Shown one piece after another: positions 59,721-64,000 of a stretch of 64,000 bases of DNA. Source of the DNA: Streptomyces sp. AV19. Lineage in GTDB: Bacteria > Actinomycetota > Actinomycetes > Streptomycetales > Streptomycetaceae. Both the position numbers and the translations under genes were made by a program. The notes beneath the pieces are model-generated. The model was not told where the DNA came from. It did no database searches and saw only the letters and a list, made by a program, of their open reading frames with translations. Location of the stretch: contig NZ_JAEAMR010000003.1 in assembly GCF_015999245.1 (NCBI RefSeq), forward strand, positions 63,721 through 127,720, read 5' to 3'. Positions within the stretch are counted from its first letter, which is position 1. The number at the start of each line of letters is the position of its first letter.

Positions 59721-60038
59721 ATGCCCACCCCCTACGTGATCGCCGGCCCCGACGGCACCCCCACCGACGCCCCCTGCCGGCACGCCGACCAGGTCCGGGA
59801 CGTCGCGCCCAGCACCACCGAAGGGTGCGAGGACTGCCTGCGCGAGGGCACCCGCTGGGTGCATCTGCGCATGTGCCTCAGTTGCGGGCACGTCGGGTGC
59901 TGCGACAGCTCCCCGCGGCGCCACGCGCGCGAGCACTGGAACGGCACGGCCCACCCGATCATCGCGTCCCGGGAGCCCGGTGAGGACTGGGCCTGGTGCT
60001 TCCCGGAGGAGGCGCTGCTCCTGCCGAGGAGTACGTGA
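59721..60038 (+). CDS. UBP-type zinc-finger protein
   Basis: A 105-aa protein. Cys and His spacing CRHADQ, GCEDCLREG, LRMCLSCGHVGCCDSS and HAREHWNGTAHP matches the ubiquitin-protease (BUZ/ZnF-UBP) zinc finger, which in eukaryotes binds the C-terminus of ubiquitin. Actinobacterial stand-alone versions are common and of unclear role; binding to a Gly-Gly C-terminal peptide or protein such as Pup-like or ThiS-like tails is possible. Confidence 0.85.
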   Translation: MPTPYVIAGPDGTPTDAPCRHADQVRDVAPSTTEGCEDCLREGTRWVHLRMCLSCGHVGCCDSSPRRHAREHWNGTAHPIIASREPGEDWAWCFPEEALLLPRST

Positions 60039-60047
60039 ACCCTCGCG

Positions 60048-60503
60048 TCAGCCGTCGACCGGCAGCCCCTTCGGCTCCTTGATCCGCTTCATGACGATCT
60101 GCGAGTTCACCTCGGTGACACCGGAGAGCGTCGTGAGCCGCTCGATCCACAGCCGCTCGTACGAGTTGAGGTCGGCGACGGCGATCCGCAGCAGGCAGCC
60201 GGGGCTGCCGAAGAGGCGGTACGCCTCGATGACGTCGGGAATGTCCTGGAGCGCCGCCTCGAACGCCTCGACCGCCTCCCGGTCGCGCCGGACCTCGACG
60301 GAGACGAGCACCTCGAAGCCCCGTCCGACGGCTTCGGGATCGATGACCGCGCGGTAGCCCCGGATCACCCCGTCCTGCTCCAGCTGGCGCACCCGGCGCA
60401 TGCACGGCGACGAGGTGAGGCCGACCCGCTGGGCGAGCTCCTGGATGGTCAGGCGGCCGTCGGCCTGGAGCTCGCGCAAGATATTTCTGTCGATCTCGTC
60501 CAC
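60048..60503 (-). CDS. Lrp/AsnC-family regulator
   Basis: A 151-aa transcription regulator. The N-terminal HTH (LTIQELAQRVGLTSSPCMRRVRQLEQDGVI) precedes the RAM ligand-binding domain (VLVSVEVRRD, DVIEAYRLFGSPGCLLRIAV). GTG 60503 is preceded by GATAAT on the minus strand (60515-60510), 6 nt away, so the transcript is leaderless. It is divergent from the asparaginase-aspartase operon and probably responds to Asn, Asp or a related amino acid. Confidence 0.92.
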   Translation of the reverse strand: MDEIDRNILRELQADGRLTIQELAQRVGLTSSPCMRRVRQLEQDGVIRGYRAVIDPEAVGRGFEVLVSVEVRRDREAVEAFEAALQDIPDVIEAYRLFGSPGCLLRIAVADLNSYERLWIERLTTLSGVTEVNSQIVMKRIKEPKGLPVDG

Positions 60504-60509
60504 GGCGCG

Positions 60510-60515
60510 ATTATC
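60510..60515 (-). promoter_or_regulatory. -10 box, leaderless lrp gene
   Basis: GATAAT on the minus strand ends 6 nt before GTG 60503. Confidence 0.55.
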
Positions 60516-60637
60516 CACCACGGTTTCCGCCCGGGCCCGCCGGAATGGGCAACCCGATTGCGCGCGATTTGTCCTACGGTTGCTCCCGGCCCGGCGCACG
60601 GGCCGCGTTCGTCAGGGATCGGCAAGGGAGCTAGTAC

Positions 60638-61636
60638 GTGGGACAGGTCGTCGTCATCAGCACCGGCGGGACCATAGCCAGCCGCTGGCAGGGTTCCGGG
60701 TACGCCGCCGACGCCCGCGGCGGGGACGTCCTCGCCACGGCCGCCGTGCCCGAGGGCGTGACTGTCCGGGTCGTCGACCTGATGAGCGTGAACAGCGCCC
60801 GGATCACCACCGCGCACCAGCTCACCCTCCTGCGCACCGTGCGCGAGGTGCTGGCCGACCCCGCCGTCGACGGCATCGTCGTCACGCATGGGACGGACAC
60901 GCTGGAGGAGTCCGCCTTCTTCCTCGACCTCCACCACGACGACCCCCGCCCGGTGGTCTTCACCGGTGCCCAGCGCCCGCTGGAGGCACCGGACGGCGAC
61001 GGGCCGCGCAACCTCCACGACGCGCTGCTGACCGCGGCCACGGTGCGCGACCTCGGCGTCCTGATCGTCTTCGACGGCCAGGTGCACGCCGCGCGCGGCA
61101 CGGTCAAGGTGCAGACGCTGGCCGCCGACGCGTTCGCCGACCCGTCCGGCAAGCCGGTCGCGGACGTGGCCGACGGCGCCGTCCGCGTCCACCGCCGCCC
61201 CGGGCGCCCGGCGCCGCTCGCCGTGCCGGCGGCCGGCGGGCCGCTGCCCCGGATCGACGTCGTCATGCACCACTGCGACGCGGACCCGACGCTGTTCGAG
61301 GCGGCCGTCGCGGCGGGCGCCCAGGGCATCGTCCTGGTCGCGACGGGCGCGGGCAACGCCACCCCCGAGATCTGCGCCGCCGTCGAGGCGGCCGTCGCCC
61401 GCGGTGTCCTCGTCGCCGTGACCACCCGCGTGTCCACCGGGCCGGTCGCGGAGATCTACACCCACGGCGGGGCCGTGGACCTCGTGGCCGCCGGCGCGGT
61501 GCTGACCGGCACCCTGCGCGCCGGCCAGTCCCGGATCGCCGTCCTCTCCGCCGCCCTCGCCGCCACCGACGCGGCCGGACGCGCCGACGCCCTGCACCGG
61601 ACGCTCGCCGTCACCGCGGTCGCCGCCGCGGCCTGA
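60638..61636 (+). CDS. L-asparaginase
   Basis: A 332-aa cytoplasmic asparaginase from GTG 60638 behind AAGGGAG. The first active-site Thr is in ISTGGTIAS and the second motif is VVTHGTDTLEES. It hydrolyses Asn to Asp and ammonia. It starts 42 bp before the aspartase gene and is divergent from the Lrp gene, forming a regulated catabolic unit. It is only distantly similar to the element's asparaginase (24270-25268). Confidence 0.92.
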   Translation: MGQVVVISTGGTIASRWQGSGYAADARGGDVLATAAVPEGVTVRVVDLMSVNSARITTAHQLTLLRTVREVLADPAVDGIVVTHGTDTLEESAFFLDLHHDDPRPVVFTGAQRPLEAPDGDGPRNLHDALLTAATVRDLGVLIVFDGQVHAARGTVKVQTLAADAFADPSGKPVADVADGAVRVHRRPGRPAPLAVPAAGGPLPRIDVVMHHCDADPTLFEAAVAAGAQGIVLVATGAGNATPEICAAVEAAVARGVLVAVTTRVSTGPVAEIYTHGGAVDLVAAGAVLTGTLRAGQSRIAVLSAALAATDAAGRADALHRTLAVTAVAAAA

Positions 61637-61677
61637 CCGCCCCCTCAACTCCCCCCACGCACCCGATCGGAACACCC

Positions 61678-63114
61678 ATGCCGGCATCCGCCCCCACCCA
61701 CGACGGTCCGCAGATACGCGTCGAGCACGACCTCCTCGGCGACCGGGAGGTCCCCGCGGCCGCGTACTACGGCGTCCACACCCTGCGGGCCGTCGAGAAC
61801 TTCCCCATCACCGGCATCCCGATCTCCGCCCACACCGACCTCGTCACCGCCCTCGCCTGCGTCAAGCAGGCCGCCGCGCAGGCCAACCGCGACCTCGGCC
61901 TGCTGGACGGGCCCAAGGCGGACGCCATTGTGCGGGCCTGTGAGGAGATCCGCGCCGGACGCCTGCACGACCAGTTCGTCGTGGACGTCGTCCAGGGCGG
62001 CGCCGGCACCTCCACCAACATGAACGCCAACGAGGTCGTCGCCAACCGGGCGTTGGAACTCCTCGGCCACGCCAAGGGCGACTACCGCCACCTCCACCCG
62101 CTGGAGGACGTCAACGCCGGCCAGAGCACCAACGACGTCTACCCGACCGCCGTCCGCCTCTCCCTGCAGCTCGCCGCCGCCCGCCTGCTGGAGGCCATGG
62201 CGGTGCTGCGCGACGCGTTCGCGGCCAAGTCCGAGGAGTTCACGGACGTCCTGAAGATGGGCCGCACGCAGCTCCAGGACGCGGTGCCCATGACGCTCGG
62301 CCAGGAATTCGCGGCCTACGCCGTGATGCTGGACGAGGACCGGGCGCGCCTGGACGAGGCGGGCGCGCTGCTGCGCGAGATCAACCTCGGCGGCACCGCC
62401 ATCGGCACCGGCCTCAACACCCACCCCCGGTACGCCGGGACGGCCTGCGAGCACCTCGGCGCGATCACCGGCATCCCGTTCACGGTCGCCGGCGACCTCG
62501 TCGAAGCCACCCAGGACATGGGCGCGTTCGTCCAGCTCTCCGGCGTGCTCAAGCGGATCGCCGTCAAGCTCTCCAAGACCTGCAACGACCTGCGCCTGCT
62601 CTCGTGCGGTCCGCGCGCCGGGCTCGCCGAGATCAACCTGCCGCCCGTGCAGGCGGGTTCGAGCATCATGCCGGGCAAGGTGAACCCGGTGATCCCCGAG
62701 GTGGTCAACCAGATCGCCTACGAGGTCATCGGCAACGACGTGACCGTCACCATGGCCGCCGAGTCCGGCCAGCTCCAGCTCAACGCCTTCGAGCCGGTCA
62801 TCGCGCACAGCCTGCTCAAGAGCCTCGCGCACCTGCGGGCCGGCTGCCTGACGCTCGCCGAGCGCTGCGTCGGCGGCATCACCGCCAACCGCGAGCACCT
62901 GGCGCAGCTCGTCGGGCAGTCCATCGGCCTGGCCACCGCGCTCAACCCGCACATCGGCTACGAGCAGGCCACCGCCGTCGCGCAGGAGGCCCTGACCACG
63001 GGCGCCTCGGTGCACGACCTGGTCCTGGCCAAGGGCCTGCTCACCCCGGAGCGGCTGCGGGAGATCCTCCACCCGGACAACCTCGCCCGCCCGCACGCCC
63101 GGGCCACGGCCTGA
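61678..63114 (+). CDS. aspA: aspartate ammonia-lyase
   Basis: A 478-aa member of the fumarase/aspartase superfamily converting Asp to fumarate and ammonia. The signature GSSIMPGKVNP (about 328-338) is complete, with TSTNMNANEV and GQSTNDVYPTA upstream. Family discrimination from fumarase C rests on the context and on LGTAIGTGLN-like GGTAIGTGLNTH. It follows the asparaginase by 41 nt. Confidence 0.93.
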   Translation: MPASAPTHDGPQIRVEHDLLGDREVPAAAYYGVHTLRAVENFPITGIPISAHTDLVTALACVKQAAAQANRDLGLLDGPKADAIVRACEEIRAGRLHDQFVVDVVQGGAGTSTNMNANEVVANRALELLGHAKGDYRHLHPLEDVNAGQSTNDVYPTAVRLSLQLAAARLLEAMAVLRDAFAAKSEEFTDVLKMGRTQLQDAVPMTLGQEFAAYAVMLDEDRARLDEAGALLREINLGGTAIGTGLNTHPRYAGTACEHLGAITGIPFTVAGDLVEATQDMGAFVQLSGVLKRIAVKLSKTCNDLRLLSCGPRAGLAEINLPPVQAGSSIMPGKVNPVIPEVVNQIAYEVIGNDVTVTMAAESGQLQLNAFEPVIAHSLLKSLAHLRAGCLTLAERCVGGITANREHLAQLVGQSIGLATALNPHIGYEQATAVAQEALTTGASVHDLVLAKGLLTPERLREILHPDNLARPHARATA

Positions 63115-63168
63115 ACCCCCACGTCCCAGAAGCAGAACTTCCCAGAAGCAGAAAGAAGCACAACTCCC

Positions 63169-64000
63169 ATGGCAACGGCGCCCAGCGTCTCGCACTCGAT
63201 GACGGTCCGACTGGAGGTGCCCGCCGGTGGTACCGCGGTCAGCCGGCTGACCACGGCCGTGGAGTCCTCCGGTGGCTCGGTGACCGGCCTTGACGTCACC
63301 GCGTCCGGCCACGAGCGGCTGCGCATCGACGTGACCGTCGCCGCCACCTCCACCTCGCACGCCGACGAGATCGTGGACGGGCTCCGCGACATCGAGGGCG
63401 TCACGGTCGGCAAGGTGTCCGACCGGACGTTCCTGATGCACCTGGGCGGCAAGATCGAGATGGCCGCCAAGCACCCCATCCGCAACCGCGACGACCTCTC
63501 GATGATCTACACCCCCGGTGTGGCCCGTGTCTGCATGGCGATCGCGGAGAACCCCGAGGACGCGCGGCGTCTGACGATCAAGCGGAACTCGGTGGCCGTG
63601 GTCACCGACGGCTCGGCGGTGCTGGGCCTGGGCAACATCGGCCCCAAGGCCGCCCTGCCGGTGATGGAGGGCAAGGCGGCGCTCTTCAAGCGGTTCGCGG
63701 GGATCGACGCGTGGCCGATCTGTCTGGACACGCAGGATTCGGACGCGATCGTCGAGATCGTCAAGGCCATCGCCCCCGGCTTCGCGGGGATCAATCTGGA
63801 GGACATCTCCGCCCCGCGCTGCTTCGAGATCGAGGCGCGCCTGCGCGAGGCGCTCGACATCCCGGTCTTCCACGACGACCAGCACGGCACCGCCATCGTC
63901 GTCCTCGCCGCCCTCACCAACGCCCTGCGCGTCGTGCACAAGAACATCGGTGATGTGCGGGTCGTCATGTCCGGTGCGGGTGCGGCCGGTACGGCGATCC
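63169..64000 (+). CDS. NAD(P)-dependent malic enzyme, 5' part (runs off window)
   Basis: ATG 63169 opens an ACT-like domain and malic-enzyme domain identical in layout to 53206-54036 (about 94% protein identity by eye). Motifs MIYTPGVARVC, KAALFKRFAG and VFHDDQHGTAIV are intact, and the window ends in the Rossmann motif MSGAGAAGTAI. It decarboxylates malate to pyruvate and follows aspA by 54 nt, completing Asn-to-pyruvate catabolism. Two copies of CCCAGAAGCAGAA lie just upstream. Whether the gene continues to full length cannot be seen. Confidence 0.88.
   Translation, partial: MATAPSVSHSMTVRLEVPAGGTAVSRLTTAVESSGGSVTGLDVTASGHERLRIDVTVAATSTSHADEIVDGLRDIEGVTVGKVSDRTFLMHLGGKIEMAAKHPIRNRDDLSMIYTPGVARVCMAIAENPEDARRLTIKRNSVAVVTDGSAVLGLGNIGPKAALPVMEGKAALFKRFAGIDAWPICLDTQDSDAIVEIVKAIAPGFAGINLEDISAPRCFEIEARLREALDIPVFHDDQHGTAIVVLAALTNALRVVHKNIGDVRVVMSGAGAAGTAI

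Noticed and set aside
60638..61636. The chromosomal asparaginase as a recent duplicate of the element's asparaginase
   Set aside because: Both have the family motifs, but the proteins differ along their whole length, so they are distant homologues rather than a recent copy.

Overview
The window is high-GC actinobacterial chromosome, almost certainly Streptomyces. The order of two PkaA/PkaB-type Ser/Thr kinases, prfB, a small zinc-ribbon protein, ftsE, ftsX, an S41 protease, smpB and ssrA is the conserved Streptomyces arrangement. GTG/TTG starts, strong GC3 bias and several leaderless-looking promoters also fit.

Layout. (1) 1-11302, core chromosome: the N-terminal part of a divergent FHA protein (minus), two membrane kinases, release factor 2, a sortase-E type (LAQTG) repeat protein, FtsE/FtsX, a secreted PDZ protease, and the trans-translation pair SmpB/tmRNA. 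(2) 11278-47624, a 36.3-kb element integrated into the 3' end of ssrA. It is bounded by a 28-bp direct repeat, has its tyrosine integrase next to the left end and an excisionase-like gene next to the right end. It restores the ssrA 3' end and supplies a new terminator for it. Its right third carries phage DNA-metabolism and packaging genes: a HTH/excisionase-like protein, RusA, a RecB-like nuclease, a small acidic protein, a P4-type primase-helicase, a family A polymerase, a small terminase and a two-gene large terminase. I see no capsid, portal, tail or lysis genes. In their place lie two cargo blocks. 13.3-25.8 kb looks like a peptide or amino-acid natural-product locus: APC permease, glutamine-synthetase-like ligase, archaeal-type AspRS behind a T-box, JmjC/cupin oxygenase, two radical SAM proteins, a 118-aa protein, XRE regulator, asparaginase and PPC/DUF296 protein. 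25.8-34.4 kb looks like a defence operon: C5 methyltransferase, Vsr, MORC/MutL-like GHKL ATPase, Mrr-helicase, and a PIN-like protein sharing a domain with its neighbour. (3) 47625-53205, chromosome again: the displaced ssrA terminator, a secreted protein, a small helical protein, a CGNR regulator, a HelD-like helicase and a candidate structured ncRNA. (4) 53206-64000: a malic-enzyme gene truncated inside its Rossmann domain at a copy of an interspersed repeat, an HSP90-like/TPR pair, a UBP zinc finger, then Lrp, asparaginase and aspartate ammonia-lyase, and a second malic-enzyme gene that runs off the window.

How it works together. The right end encodes a route asparagine -> aspartate -> fumarate (then malate) -> pyruvate under a divergent Lrp regulator. 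The element combines mobility and packaging functions with metabolic and defence cargo, which suggests a phage satellite or a prophage whose late genes were replaced by cargo. The T-box reads as specific for UGG (Trp) although the gene behind it is an AspRS, which is the most unexpected single signal here.
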